A DNA stretch of 64,000 bases from Pantoea sp. A4 (GCF_000295955.2 NZ_ALXE01000021.1:186001-250000), one strand, 5' to 3'; shown: positions 44,749-54,138, numbered from the stretch's first letter. Translations and numbers: made by a program. Notes: a model not told the origin generated them from the sequence alone.

Positions 44749-46499
44749 TATTCAGCTCCAATCATAATGGTTTGGTTACCTGCGACCCATGCAGACCATG
44801 CGCCGTTGTCACCGATGCGGTAGCGGTAACGCGAGTGATAAAGCGAGGACACGCGCCAGTGATAAATAAACTCAGGTTGCTGGTGGGTAAAAACGTTGGC
44901 CTCGTTATACAACCCCTCTTCACTGACGAAAAAGAGCGTCACGGAGGTAAGATGTGCCGGGAGTTGCACCTGAATCGTGGCCTGATGTGCGCCGTACTGT
45001 GGAAAGCTGGCCAGGCCAATTCGGCCTGACTGGGTGATAGCGTCAGGCAAAATCACCTGTCCGTCGCCCTCAAGCTGATGCGCTACCACGGTCGCCAGGC
45101 TCAGTTCAGCAATCTGCGGGGCGCAAAATGCAGGGTTTTCGCTGTCGAGGATAAAATCCTGTGTGATTTCCCCCGAAGAGAACGTGCCGGTTAAGCGGCT
45201 GTGTTGCAGCAATTCGCTGTCTGCTTCCAGTCGGAAAAAACCAACCGGCAGCAGACGGTAATCCACCACTGCGGTACTGCCATGAAACAGGCGCGCAACG
45301 CCGGGAAAATTGAGGTGGTTTTCGCTACCAAAGACCGTCAGCAGTGGCTGATAGTGATAGTCGCCATTCGGCTGGGAACTGTTGTTACGGAACAAAAATG
45401 CAAGCTGCGAAGCATCAGGGCGCAGGGACTGGGTGAGGCTCTGTTGCTGCGGGTAGAGATTCCCCGGGGGAATACGCACCTGAACGTCCAGTGCAGCGTC
45501 TGGTGATAATCCTTCGGGCCAGACATAGATCAGGGTGATCGCCAGGTGATCCGCTGGGATTGGCGGTGCGGTAATGCGATGAATAATCTCGTCAGGCCTG
45601 GCCCCGGCTATCTGCTGCGCGGCGGTAAAAGGATCAAACTGGAAACAGAGCGGGCGCTGGGTCAGCACTTCCCGTTGCAGATCAAAAATCTCACGACCCG
45701 CTGCCGGGCGACTCAGGCTGATCCAGCACTGATTGTCCGTTGCACTACCTGCCAGTTGAGCGCCGAAGCGGTTAAACAGGCGATCAAGCAGTGTCTCGCT
45801 GAGCAGCCGCACCAAGGCAACGTCTGGCTCCCGGACCAACGGATCAAACTGGAGAGGAAGCAGGAACAGGTGTTCAAACAAATACTCAGTCAGTTGCGCA
45901 TAATTAAACGCGATGTTGCCATCCGGCAGGATATGACTCTCTTTAATGCCTGCGGCCAGTGCGCCGATCAGCGCGGCGGCATCACAGCTGATGGTGTAAT
46001 CGAGGCGGGGAGAAACCCCGGTAACGTAACCGTCCATGCGGGCAGAAAAGCCAATAATGTTATCGCGTAAGGTGCGTTCAATCAGCTGGGTATTGTCGCT
46101 ATCCAGTAGCAGCATGAACTGGATATCCTGCGCGGAATACCATACCGCTTCATAGTGTTGCGCCGTAAACGGAGCAGACATCCCCCGCGGCGGGCTAAAG
46201 CCGAGGTAACCGGGCTGAATGGGTAAAATCTGCACCCTGTCGCCGGGATGATGTTGACGAAATTCGTCTAAAGACGCTGGGCTGGCGTACTGCAACACCG
46301 GGGTAAAATCCAGGCGGCCATAGATAAATTCTTCGCTGTAACTCAGTACCACATCCAGCGCAAAGGCCAGCGGCTGTTCACTGAGGATGGCCAGATTCTC
46401 CGGGTAGACATACCAGTTACCTGCCTGCTGATAGCTGGCGACCAGCCGCTGTTTATCGCTGGTGAGCATCTGCTGAAAATCGGGATAGCCCTGATACAT
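44748..46499 (-). CDS. Unknown beta-rich protein (orf2)
   Basis: A 583-residue protein with no signal peptide. The N-terminus carries NWYVYPENLAILSEQPLAFAL at about 28-48, the same aromatic-P-E pattern as orf4 and orf6, so it is probably a distant paralogue. A strand-rich C-terminus includes VTLFFVSEEGLYNEANVF and SRYRYRIGDNGAWSAW. The start at 46499 follows the orf1 stop by 2 bp and has GGAG 6-7 nt upstream; a longer frame to 46547 would overlap orf1. Function unknown. Confidence 0.78.
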   Translation of the reverse strand: MYQGYPDFQQMLTSDKQRLVASYQQAGNWYVYPENLAILSEQPLAFALDVVLSYSEEFIYGRLDFTPVLQYASPASLDEFRQHHPGDRVQILPIQPGYLGFSPPRGMSAPFTAQHYEAVWYSAQDIQFMLLLDSDNTQLIERTLRDNIIGFSARMDGYVTGVSPRLDYTISCDAAALIGALAAGIKESHILPDGNIAFNYAQLTEYLFEHLFLLPLQFDPLVREPDVALVRLLSETLLDRLFNRFGAQLAGSATDNQCWISLSRPAAGREIFDLQREVLTQRPLCFQFDPFTAAQQIAGARPDEIIHRITAPPIPADHLAITLIYVWPEGLSPDAALDVQVRIPPGNLYPQQQSLTQSLRPDASQLAFLFRNNSSQPNGDYHYQPLLTVFGSENHLNFPGVARLFHGSTAVVDYRLLPVGFFRLEADSELLQHSRLTGTFSSGEITQDFILDSENPAFCAPQIAELSLATVVAHQLEGDGQVILPDAITQSGRIGLASFPQYGAHQATIQVQLPAHLTSVTLFFVSEEGLYNEANVFTHQQPEFIYHWRVSSLYHSRYRYRIGDNGAWSAWVAGNQTIMIGAE

Positions 46500-46501
46500 G
46501 G

Positions 46502-48082
46502 TTATCTCCGGTTCGCGGCAAGGTAGTTGTGGTAATCCTGATGCCACTCTGGTGGGAGTTCTGCCAGCACGTTAACCGGGCGCTGATGCCAGGCATCTTC
46601 ATAATCACGCTGCATCTGGCTGTCTCCCACCAGAATGCCGTTGGCATAGAAGGTGCTATTCCCCTCCAGCCCCGCGCCGATGGGGTCGTCGCAGGAGAGA
46701 TGCAGGTTGAAGACGTCGATTTCATGGTCGAGTGGGGTGATAGCCACCACTTCACCCTCACCCTGGGCAGTGAGCAGTTTCTGTCCTGGTTCCAGTTCGC
46801 GCGCCAGTAAAATACCCTGCGGAGTACAGAATGGATGGCCGGATGTGGCGATAATCTGTTGTTTTTGCAGGGTGATCTGTAGCGCCTGGGGTTCCTTGCC
46901 CACCGGAACATCTTCCACGCGCAGGCTACGTTGGTCGTGTGATCGCACCCATTCGCCAATGCGCATCTCACGTAGCGGTTTTTCGCTCCCGTCTTCCAGT
47001 TGAATCAGACTGTCACCACCCAGGCAGCCGTAGACAATCTGCATCGGTGGAATCTTTTGGGTATTGAGAAACGGCTGCTCTGGCACCACACTGGCGGGGG
47101 CGTTAGTGATAAAGGTAACAATATCTCTCCCCCCCACCGAGAGGCTCACTTTGAAAATGTAATAAACCCGTTCCCCGGAACTGAAGTCGACCTGTTTAAA
47201 CGGCAGCCAGTCGAGATCCCAGCTAATTTTATTGCCCGCGCATGTGGTGCCTGCAGTGTTAAATATCGGGTTGCTGATGACAGAAGCGGTGGGCGAACCA
47301 CCGGCCCGCTCACGAACCAGATAAATATCGTTAAAGGCATTAACCGGCTTGCCCCCTTGCATATCGATATTGTCAAAATAGGTGATACTGCCTTTAATCG
47401 GCACTCTGACCACGCCACCCCAGGGCCCACCATGATCAAAATAGGTGCAATCGATCTCATTACGCGACAGGCAAACTTTAATCAGTTGCTGATTGGTCAA
47501 TGCTTTAGGTGAATCGTTAGTAATTAGCTGCGGATAACTCTGGTTATAAACGATCTCTGCGCCATAGCTGGTTGCCCCGTTGATTGTTTGAGAAAACGTG
47601 TAAATAACACAGTTATTATCCAGTTGTGCATCCGCCGCACCTTCTGCCTGAATCACGCAGTTGCTGGTAGTGATATAGGATTTGTTAAGCGCCACCTTGC
47701 CTTTACTTTGTCCTTGATTATCAAAGAAACCCAGCGTTTGTGTGACGTTAGTAGCGGAAACCGGTAACGAGGCCAGTGCGCTGGCGGTAGCCGTGCCGTT
47801 GGTGTCTCTGCCCAAGGCAAACAGGCTGTACACGGGTTTGGCATTATCACTTTCTGCCTGAGACAGACTGCCACGCAAAATATTGCGTTGGGAGTGCTGA
47901 TATTGCTGCATAAATGCCGGATAGCGATGGCTATTTACCTCGGCTAACCGGAGCTGTAAGGCATAAAATTCAGCCAGTAGCGGATCATCTAAATCGAGAT
48001 TAAAAATACCCTGATTAGCATATTGATTAATCACGGATTTAATTACCTGGTTTTCCAGGGGACTCATATTTGCATCAGGCAT
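46502..48082 (-). CDS. Protein with C-terminal Hint (hedgehog/intein) domain (orf1)
   Basis: A 526-residue protein, first in the eight-gene operon. Residues about 352-490 form a Hint domain. The autoprocessing cysteine is C353 in GCLGGDSLIQLEDG, followed by the beta-pattern REMRIGEWV. The block-B T-x-x-H is T413/H416 (ATSGHPF), and the closing FYANGILVGDS motif is present. The usual C-terminal His-Asn of inteins is replaced by Gly-Asp, so splicing is unlikely but N-terminal cleavage is possible. A 35-40 residue tail follows. The N-terminal 350 residues are a unique domain with several cysteines and FDHGGPWGG. No signal peptide. The ATG at 48082 is chosen; a frame extension to 48298 is rejected as low-complexity and unsupported. 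Confidence 0.8.
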   Translation of the reverse strand: MPDANMSPLENQVIKSVINQYANQGIFNLDLDDPLLAEFYALQLRLAEVNSHRYPAFMQQYQHSQRNILRGSLSQAESDNAKPVYSLFALGRDTNGTATASALASLPVSATNVTQTLGFFDNQGQSKGKVALNKSYITTSNCVIQAEGAADAQLDNNCVIYTFSQTINGATSYGAEIVYNQSYPQLITNDSPKALTNQQLIKVCLSRNEIDCTYFDHGGPWGGVVRVPIKGSITYFDNIDMQGGKPVNAFNDIYLVRERAGGSPTASVISNPIFNTAGTTCAGNKISWDLDWLPFKQVDFSSGERVYYIFKVSLSVGGRDIVTFITNAPASVVPEQPFLNTQKIPPMQIVYGCLGGDSLIQLEDGSEKPLREMRIGEWVRSHDQRSLRVEDVPVGKEPQALQITLQKQQIIATSGHPFCTPQGILLARELEPGQKLLTAQGEGEVVAITPLDHEIDVFNLHLSCDDPIGAGLEGNSTFYANGILVGDSQMQRDYEDAWHQRPVNVLAELPPEWHQDYHNYLAANRR

Positions 48083-48617
48083 GATGTTATCCCGCGTTAT
48101 CACGCAGCAGTAAAATACGGGTTGGAAAACAGGCGCAGAGAATGGGCGCGTTTTTTCCACGCAGCAGCAATGGCTTAAGAGGCAGGCTCTAGCCTTGGTC
48201 AATATCTGATGATTTCCGCACAGCGACAGAGAACCTGACGCACAACGTCGGCCTGGAGTGGCAAAAAGAGTCTTCAAGGCGTTGCAAATATCGCGCAACG
48301 TTTATGTTTAGATTTTGTTATGAAAGAACATAGCAGCGGCAATACGTTTACACAATAGTCAGATCAGTAAAATTTAACTGTCTAACGATTTTGTTGTGAC
48401 TAATCATGCGGATGATTATTGCATTATTTTTAACTTGTTGTTTTTTATTGATTGTATTTTTTATTTTAATTTTTACTGGATACTATTAGATGTTTATATG
48501 AGTAATATAACTAATGTTTTTTAATGGTTTGGGTAAAGTCCTGGTAAGGTAAGTATCAGTTTTTCATATCGATGACAGAGATAACTGGCTCAAACCATGA
48601 GCCAGTTGAAAGGGGGC
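48083..48617. promoter_or_regulatory. Promoter region of the eight-gene operon
   Basis: A 535-bp gap between the mscM-like stop and orf1. The part at 48300-48560 is strongly AT-rich, unlike the flanking genes, as expected for an H-NS-bound promoter of acquired DNA. A 6-bp inverted repeat (CGTTGC/GCAACG, 48280-48300) lies in the leader. A weak TTGTGT-N17-TATGTT pair on the minus strand is near 48325-48355. No gene was found. Confidence 0.45.
48583..48607 (-). terminator. Hairpin after the YbdG-like gene
   Basis: Perfect 10-bp arms AACTGGCTCA and TGAGCCAGTT with a 5-nt loop start about 10 bp after the stop of the minus-strand gene. No U-tract follows, so efficiency is uncertain. Confidence 0.5.
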
Positions 48618-49841
48618 TTAACGGCGGACGGTACCGATTTGCGCCATATCCCAACCCGCAGGGTGTTGGTAAATGCGCAGGGAGAAGTGACCGAGTATTG
48701 CGTAGATGTATTCGAAAATTTCCCCCTGGGTATTCTCATAGTCAATCCAGGCCGTCGAAGTGGAGAAGCAGTAAATTTCAATCGGCAGGCCATCCGGCGC
48801 GGGCTTTAACGCGCGCACCACGACATACATATCCTGATGAATATCAGCACGCTGGCGCAGGTAGTGGGTGAGATATTTGCGCATGATCGTCAGGTTGGTA
48901 ATCCCTTCATCGGCCAGCCAGCGGTCGCTAACCACACTGATATCGCGGCCATCCAGTAGCGCGGAGAGGGGCTCACTGGCGAGTTTCAACTCTGACAGCG
49001 ATTGCAGCATCTCCTGCGTGGCAAAGCAGATTGACTGCTGGTCGAGATAAAAACTGCGCATAATTCGCCGTGCGCCCGAGGAAAACATGGACTGCCAGTT
49101 GGTATAGGTTTCAGTGAGGAAATTTTTGGTGGGAATACGTGACAGCGTATTATCCCAGTTGCGCACCGTAATGGTGTGCAAGGCGATATCAATCACTTCA
49201 CCGCTAATGCCATTATCAGGCATCTCGATCCAGTCCCCTAACTGTAATACATCGTTAGACGAGACCTGAATGTTAGCCACCAGGGATAATAACGTATGTT
49301 GAAACACCAACATTAATACTGCGGCCACCGCGCCAAGACTGGAGATAATAATAACCGGTGACTTGTTGGACATAATAGCCACAATCATGATGGCGGAGAC
49401 AATATGTACCCCGATTTTTCCAATCTGAATGTAGCCTTTAATTGAGTGGTTTTTACGCCGCGTCTTTTTGGCGTAGGAGTTGTTGATGATCTCCAGCAAC
49501 TCGTTGAGAAATAATGAGAGATAGATAAAAAACAGGATGCCGCACACGGTGGTGATGGCGATCACGATATGTTGCGGCAGGTCGGTCATAAACTGCAACA
49601 AATAGTAAACAATGATCACCGGAAGAAAATTAGACAGCTTTTCTGAAATACGGACATCTTTATCCAGCGGTACGCTGTTCTTGTGGCTGCTAAAAAACAG
49701 TTTGCGTACCACTTTGACAATAAAAAATTTGCACAACAGGTGCGCAATCAAGCCCGCTGCAACCAATAAAACGATATTGAAACTGATCGCCAGCAGCGGA
49801 TTTTGTTGAATAAAGTGCAGTGTGTCGTGCAGAAAAGTCAT
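48618..49841 (-). CDS. Mechanosensitive channel family protein, YbdG (MscM)-like
   Basis: A 407-residue MscS-superfamily protein most like E. coli YbdG (415 aa), a miniconductance channel component. About five membrane helices precede the pore-lining helix (about 165-195, SSLGAVAAVLMLVFQHTLLSLVA). The MscS beta-domain follows with QLGDWIEMPDNGISGEVIDIALHTITVRNWDNTLSRIPT. The C-terminal domain has LPIEIYCFSTSTAWIDYE, as in YbdG. It sits where K-12 has grxA and is on the same strand as, but separated from, the eight-gene operon. Whether it is the orthologue or a second copy cannot be told here. Confidence 0.88.
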   Translation of the reverse strand: MTFLHDTLHFIQQNPLLAISFNIVLLVAAGLIAHLLCKFFIVKVVRKLFFSSHKNSVPLDKDVRISEKLSNFLPVIIVYYLLQFMTDLPQHIVIAITTVCGILFFIYLSLFLNELLEIINNSYAKKTRRKNHSIKGYIQIGKIGVHIVSAIMIVAIMSNKSPVIIISSLGAVAAVLMLVFQHTLLSLVANIQVSSNDVLQLGDWIEMPDNGISGEVIDIALHTITVRNWDNTLSRIPTKNFLTETYTNWQSMFSSGARRIMRSFYLDQQSICFATQEMLQSLSELKLASEPLSALLDGRDISVVSDRWLADEGITNLTIMRKYLTHYLRQRADIHQDMYVVVRALKPAPDGLPIEIYCFSTSTAWIDYENTQGEIFEYIYAILGHFSLRIYQHPAGWDMAQIGTVRR

Positions 49842-50048
49842 ATTTGTCGCTTAAATGATGTCCAGGTTCGAATGCAGCATAAACTGCATAACGGCGATTT
49901 GCGAATCCCCATCCTAAATTAATCGGGCCTGAACCCTCAAGCTGTTCAACGGGCAGAGGCATAGCCTGCTAACCTCTCTCCGCCAGTTGTGCGATAGTTG
50001 AAGCATGAATGGGGCTCGAGGCCTCATGCGCAAGCAGGAGAGAGACAG

Positions 50049-50300
50049 ATGCGAAATATTATGCGGTTACCGAAAAAGGTCCTGCTGCTGGAAGCGGTCG
50101 GTGGCCTGTTGCTGATTATTGCCCTGTTGGTGGTGAACCAGTGGCTGCCCACGCCCGCCATGTTTGAACGCAAAACCCTGGCAATTATCCTCAGCGTGGT
50201 GGGCATTGCCCTGATGCTGCCCTCTTGCTGGCTGATTGCATGGCGAACGGCACAAGCAATGGCACCGCAGCTGTTTGATCAGCCGCGCGATAAAAAATAG
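50049..50300 (+). CDS. ybjC: DUF1418 membrane protein YbjC
   Basis: An 83-residue protein with two membrane segments (about 13-30 and 45-65), matching the small YbjC/DUF1418 family. Conserved features are the N-terminal LPKKVLLLEAVGG, the WLPTPAMF loop and MAPQLF after the second helix. Function unknown. The ATG at 50049 follows AGGAGAG by 7 nt. It precedes nfsA by 15 bp, as in K-12 where ybjC-nfsA-rimK-ybjN form one transcript under SoxS/MarA control. Confidence 0.9.
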   Translation: MRNIMRLPKKVLLLEAVGGLLLIIALLVVNQWLPTPAMFERKTLAIILSVVGIALMLPSCWLIAWRTAQAMAPQLFDQPRDKK

Positions 50301-50315
50301 TTATTTGGAGAGAGT

Positions 50316-51038
50316 ATGACCCCGACCATTGATTTACTTTGTAGTCACCGTTCTGTTCGCAGTTTTACACCAGAAGCCATTACTGAAGCACAGCGCACGG
50401 CGATCATTGCTGCGGCGCAGGCGGCCTCCACCTCCAGCTTCCTGCAATGCTCATCGATTATCCGTATTACCGATCCGGCGGTGCGTGAACAGCTGGTGAC
50501 CTTGAGTGGCGGACAACCCTGGGTGGCACAGGCGGCTGAGTTTTGGGTCTTCTGCGCTGATTTCAATCGCCATCTGCAAATCTGCCCGGATGCGCAGTTG
50601 GGCAGGGCAGAGCAACTGCTCTTAGGCTGTGTTGATACCGCGCTGATGGCACAAAATGCGATGGTTGCGGCGGAGTCTCTCGGTCTGGGTGGCGTATTTA
50701 TTGGCGGTATTCGTAATAGTATTGCCCAGGTGACGGAGCTGCTTGGACTGCCAAAGTTTGTCCTGCCGCTGTTTGGCTTCTGCATCGGCCATCCGGCTGC
50801 CACGCCGGACAGTAAACCGCGTATTCCACAGGCCATGTTGGTGCATGAAAATCGTTACCAGCCTCTGGATCAAACAGTACTGGCCGACTACGATAGCCGC
50901 ACTGCGATCTACTATCAGCAGCGTGACAGCAACCAGCGCAGCGAAACCTGGAGCGAGCTGATTCAGCGCCTGATTATTAAAGAGACGCGTCCGTTTATGC
51001 TCGACTATCTGCATCAGCAGGGGTGGGCAACCCGCTAA
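50316..51038 (+). CDS. nfsA: Oxygen-insensitive NADPH nitroreductase NfsA
   Basis: A 240-residue FMN flavoprotein, same length as E. coli NfsA. It reduces nitroaromatics and quinones by two electrons with NADPH in the cytoplasm. Family residues include HRSVRSF at the N-terminus (FMN phosphate site), SSFLQCSSIIRI, AAESLGLGGVFIGGIRN (flavin-ring site) and ESFxx-like KETRPFMLDYLHQQGWATR at the C-terminus. It is the second gene of the ybjC-nfsA-rimK-ybjN cluster. Confidence 0.96.
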   Translation: MTPTIDLLCSHRSVRSFTPEAITEAQRTAIIAAAQAASTSSFLQCSSIIRITDPAVREQLVTLSGGQPWVAQAAEFWVFCADFNRHLQICPDAQLGRAEQLLLGCVDTALMAQNAMVAAESLGLGGVFIGGIRNSIAQVTELLGLPKFVLPLFGFCIGHPAATPDSKPRIPQAMLVHENRYQPLDQTVLADYDSRTAIYYQQRDSNQRSETWSELIQRLIIKETRPFMLDYLHQQGWATR

Positions 51039-51062
51039 CTCCCGAGAGATAAAGGAAGCACC

Positions 51063-51968
51063 ATGAAAATGGCCATACTGTCCCACGACGGCAGTCTCTA
51101 CTCCTGTAAACGTCTGCGCGAAGCGGCAGAACAACGTGGCCATTCGGTGCAAGTGATCAATCCTCTTGCCTGCTATATGAATATCAATGTCGCTTCGCCG
51201 TGCGTGCACTACCGCGGCGAGCCGTTGGGCCATTTTGATGCGGTGATCCCCCGGATTGGCACCAAAATTACCTTTTACGGCACGGCGGTACTGCGCCAGT
51301 TCGAGATGAGTGGCACTTACCTTCTCAATACGTCTGTTGCGGTGATGCAGGCGCGCGACAAGCTGCGTTCATTACAGATTATGGCGCGCGCCGGGATCAA
51401 TATGCCGGTAACGGGGTTTGCCTCGTCGCCAGATGACACCGATGACCTGATCGCGATGGTGGGCGGGGCACCGTTGGTGGTGAAGCTGGTGGAAGGAACT
51501 CAGGGTGTGGGCGTGGTGCTGGCAGAGACGCGCCAGGCGGCAGAAAGCGTTATTGACGCTTTTCGCGGCCTGCATGCCCATATTTTGGTCCAGGAGTTTA
51601 TTAAAGAGGCGGAGGGACGGGATATCCGCTGCCTGGTGATCGGTGATGAAGTGGTTGCCGCGATTGAACGAAAAGCCAAAGCGGGAGAGTTCCGCTCCAA
51701 TCTTCATCGCGGTGGCACGGCAACAGCCGTCGAGATCACCGCCGAGGAGCGTGCGCTGGCAGTGAAAGCTGCCAGGGTTCACGGGTTGGACGTGGCGGGG
51801 GTGGATATTCTTCGTTCACTGCGTGGCCCACTGATCATGGAGGTGAATGCCTCACCCGGCCTGGAGGGGGTGGAAACCGCCACCGGCATTCGGATTGCGG
51901 ACATGATGATTGAGTGGATTGAGCAACATGCCAGCCCTCAAGATGTTCCGAAAAGCGTACAGCCCTGA
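51063..51968 (+). CDS. rimK: Ribosomal protein S6--L-glutamate ligase RimK
   Basis: A 301-residue ATP-grasp ligase (E. coli 300) that adds glutamates to the C-terminus of ribosomal protein S6. The N-terminal domain [20 protein letters not shown] is family-specific. ATP-grasp elements are [32 protein letters not shown] and [13 protein letters not shown] with metal-binding Glu and Asn. It lies 24 bp after nfsA. Confidence 0.96.
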   Translation: MKMAILSHDGSLYSCKRLREAAEQRGHSVQVINPLACYMNINVASPCVHYRGEPLGHFDAVIPRIGTKITFYGTAVLRQFEMSGTYLLNTSVAVMQARDKLRSLQIMARAGINMPVTGFASSPDDTDDLIAMVGGAPLVVKLVEGTQGVGVVLAETRQAAESVIDAFRGLHAHILVQEFIKEAEGRDIRCLVIGDEVVAAIERKAKAGEFRSNLHRGGTATAVEITAEERALAVKAARVHGLDVAGVDILRSLRGPLIMEVNASPGLEGVETATGIRIADMMIEWIEQHASPQDVPKSVQP

Positions 51969-52050
51969 TACTCCGGGGTTGTTTTCATGGCGCTAAGGCA
52001 AGATTTGCCGTAGGCTATTGCGCCAGAATATTACCCTGTGGGACCTTACA

Positions 52051-52533
52051 ATGGATTCTCTTGTCGTACCGGATCTCGACCTGCTGCGTCACTGGCTCGA
52101 TCAACAAAACATCACCTGGTTTGAATGTGATGCCTGTCAGGCACTGCACCTGCCGCATATGCAGAACTTCGACGGGATTTTTGACGCAAAAATCGATCTG
52201 GTGGACAACATAATCCTGTTCTCTGCGCTGGCAGAAGTTAAGCCCACAGCGTTGATCCCACTGGTCGGTGATCTGTCGCAGATCAACGCCAGTTCCCTGA
52301 CGGTAAAAGCGTTTGTGGATATCCAGGATGATAACCTGCCGAAGCTGATTGTGTGCCAGTCCATCAGCATCAGCGCCGGTGTGACCTTCGGCCAGTTCTC
52401 GCACTTTATGAAGCAGAGTGAGGAGCAGGTTTCCATGGTGATTATGGAGGCCTTTGCTAATAATTTACTGATGATGGGCGAAGATGAAGAAGATCGTCCG
52501 CAAGCCTCCTCAGAACGCTCGCTGTTGCACTAA
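52051..52533 (+). CDS. ybjN: YbjN domain-containing protein
   Basis: A 160-residue protein with the YbjN fold, related to type III secretion chaperone-like folds, matching E. coli YbjN (158 aa). In Escherichia and Erwinia amylovora (AmyR) it is a multifunctional regulator of motility and exopolysaccharide. Conserved: FECDACQALHLPHMQNFDG, INASSLTVKAFVDIQDDNLPKL, SEEQVSMVIMEA. The ATG at 52051 gives the family N-terminus; an in-frame start at 52018 is rejected. A terminator follows. Confidence 0.93.
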   Translation: MDSLVVPDLDLLRHWLDQQNITWFECDACQALHLPHMQNFDGIFDAKIDLVDNIILFSALAEVKPTALIPLVGDLSQINASSLTVKAFVDIQDDNLPKLIVCQSISISAGVTFGQFSHFMKQSEEQVSMVIMEAFANNLLMMGEDEEDRPQASSERSLLH

Positions 52534-52913
52534 TATTTCGTCTCCTCGCTTTCTGATGCAACTGCCGCTTTATGCGGCAGTTTTCATTTCAACCCCACCA
52601 CTTTTTATTCTGCCTTTAGCCGCGCATTGCCCGATTTTAATCGCGCCTGATGGCGTGAATACCCATTCCTATAGCAGAAAAATGCATTACATCGCATGAA
52701 TACCGTTTTTTACCCTGAGGTCTGGCGTCGCAGGATCGGCGGGGCTATGCTGGCGGGGCTGCGGAAACGCGAGCAACCTCAACGCAGATATAGGATTTTG
52801 CTATTAAACTTCAGTTGAATAATGATTCATTGTGTCGGCTGTGATGCCGGGCCCGCGTGCCTCGTCACAGGTTTGCAGCGTTATGATGACCCGCTCAGGA
52901 GGATGGAAAAAAC
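52534..52913. other. ybjN-potF intergenic region
   Basis: 380 bp. It holds the ybjN terminator (52560-52586). An AT-rich central part has a short direct repeat TGAATACC (near 52658 and 52699). The potF leader has an AGGAGG-type ribosome-binding site. I see nothing else assignable. Confidence 0.5.
52560..52586 (+). terminator. Rho-independent terminator after ybjN
   Basis: Perfect 9-bp arms AACTGCCGC and GCGGCAGTT with a 5-nt loop, then TTCATTTC. Confidence 0.75.
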
Positions 52914-54023
52914 ATGATCAACCAACGTAAAAAATGGTTGTCGGCTGTGGTGGCAGGGGTGCTGATGGCGGTTTCCGCAGGCAGCATGGCGGCAGATAAA
53001 GAACTGCACGTTTATAACTGGTCAGATTATATCGCTCCAGACGTGGTGCCGAACTTTGAAAAACAGACGGGCATCAAAGTCACCTATGACGTGTTTGATT
53101 CCAACGAGGTGTTGGAAGGCAAACTGATGGCAGGTAGCACGGGCTACGATGTAGTGGTGCCATCTTCCAGCTTCCTGGCGCGTCAGCTTCAGTCTGGTGT
53201 CTTCCAGGAACTGGATAAGAGCAAATTACCGAATTACAAAAACCTTGATCCCGATATCATGGCGAAATTGACCCAGCACGATCCGGGCAATAAATACGCC
53301 ATTCCGTATCTGTGGGGCACCACGGGGATCGGCTATAACGTCGATAAAGTCCGTGCCGCGTTAGGGAAAGATGCCCCGCTTGACAGCTGGGATCTGGTGC
53401 TGAAACCGGAAAATCTGGCCAAACTAAAAGGCTGTGGCGTGGCATTCCTCGATGCGCCAGAAGAGATTTTCGCTACCGTGCTGAACTATCTCGGCAAAGA
53501 TCCGAACAGCAGCGATGCCAAAGACTACAGCGGTGCGGCCACCGATCTGTTGCTGAAACTGCGTCCGAGCATCCGTTATTTCCACTCTTCGCAATACATT
53601 AACGATCTGGCTAACGGCAACATCTGTGTGGCGATCGGCTGGTCTGGCGATATCCTCCAGGCGAAGAACCGAGCAGATGCCGCGAAAAACGGCGTGCATG
53701 TGGGCTACAGTGTGCCAAAAGAGGGCGCGCTGGCGTTCTTCGACATGATGGCAATCCCGAAAGACGCTAAAAATCTCGATGAGGCCTACCAGTGGCTGAA
53801 CTACATCATGGACCCGAAAGTGATTGCTGAGGTGTCCAATAAGATGAACTACGCCAACGGTAACGCCGCGTCATTGCCACTGATTAATGCAGACATTCGT
53901 AACAATCCGGGCATCTACCCAACACCGGATGCGATGAAGAAGCTGTTTGTGCTGAAAGTCCAGGATCCGAAGCTGGATCGTGCGCGTACCCGTGCATGGA
54001 CTAAAGTAAAAAGTGGTAAGTAA
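52914..54023 (+). CDS. potF: Putrescine-binding periplasmic protein PotF
   Basis: A 369-residue periplasmic receptor of the PotFGHI putrescine importer (E. coli 370). The signal peptide is about residues 1-26 (ending GSMA), and the mature protein starts [17 protein letters not shown]. Polyamine-site residues are seen in [25 protein letters not shown] and IGWSGD. An AGGAGG-type site precedes the ATG. potG follows after 115 bp. Confidence 0.96.
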   Translation: MINQRKKWLSAVVAGVLMAVSAGSMAADKELHVYNWSDYIAPDVVPNFEKQTGIKVTYDVFDSNEVLEGKLMAGSTGYDVVVPSSSFLARQLQSGVFQELDKSKLPNYKNLDPDIMAKLTQHDPGNKYAIPYLWGTTGIGYNVDKVRAALGKDAPLDSWDLVLKPENLAKLKGCGVAFLDAPEEIFATVLNYLGKDPNSSDAKDYSGAATDLLLKLRPSIRYFHSSQYINDLANGNICVAIGWSGDILQAKNRADAAKNGVHVGYSVPKEGALAFFDMMAIPKDAKNLDEAYQWLNYIMDPKVIAEVSNKMNYANGNAASLPLINADIRNNPGIYPTPDAMKKLFVLKVQDPKLDRARTRAWTKVKSGK

Positions 54024-54138
54024 TTCGTCGTCGACGGATAGATTTACAATGTGACGAAAACAGAGGCGCGTTTATGGCCTCTGTTTGCCATTTTAGCGGC
54101 TGGCTTTTTCGTGCTGTCCCGCTCAGCGCCGGAGAGAG

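Noticed and set aside
48083..48298. N-terminal extension of the Hint protein by 72 residues
   Set aside because: The extension is cysteine-rich low-similarity sequence, is interrupted in style from the following domain and lacks a ribosome-binding site. The ATG at 48082 is preferred.
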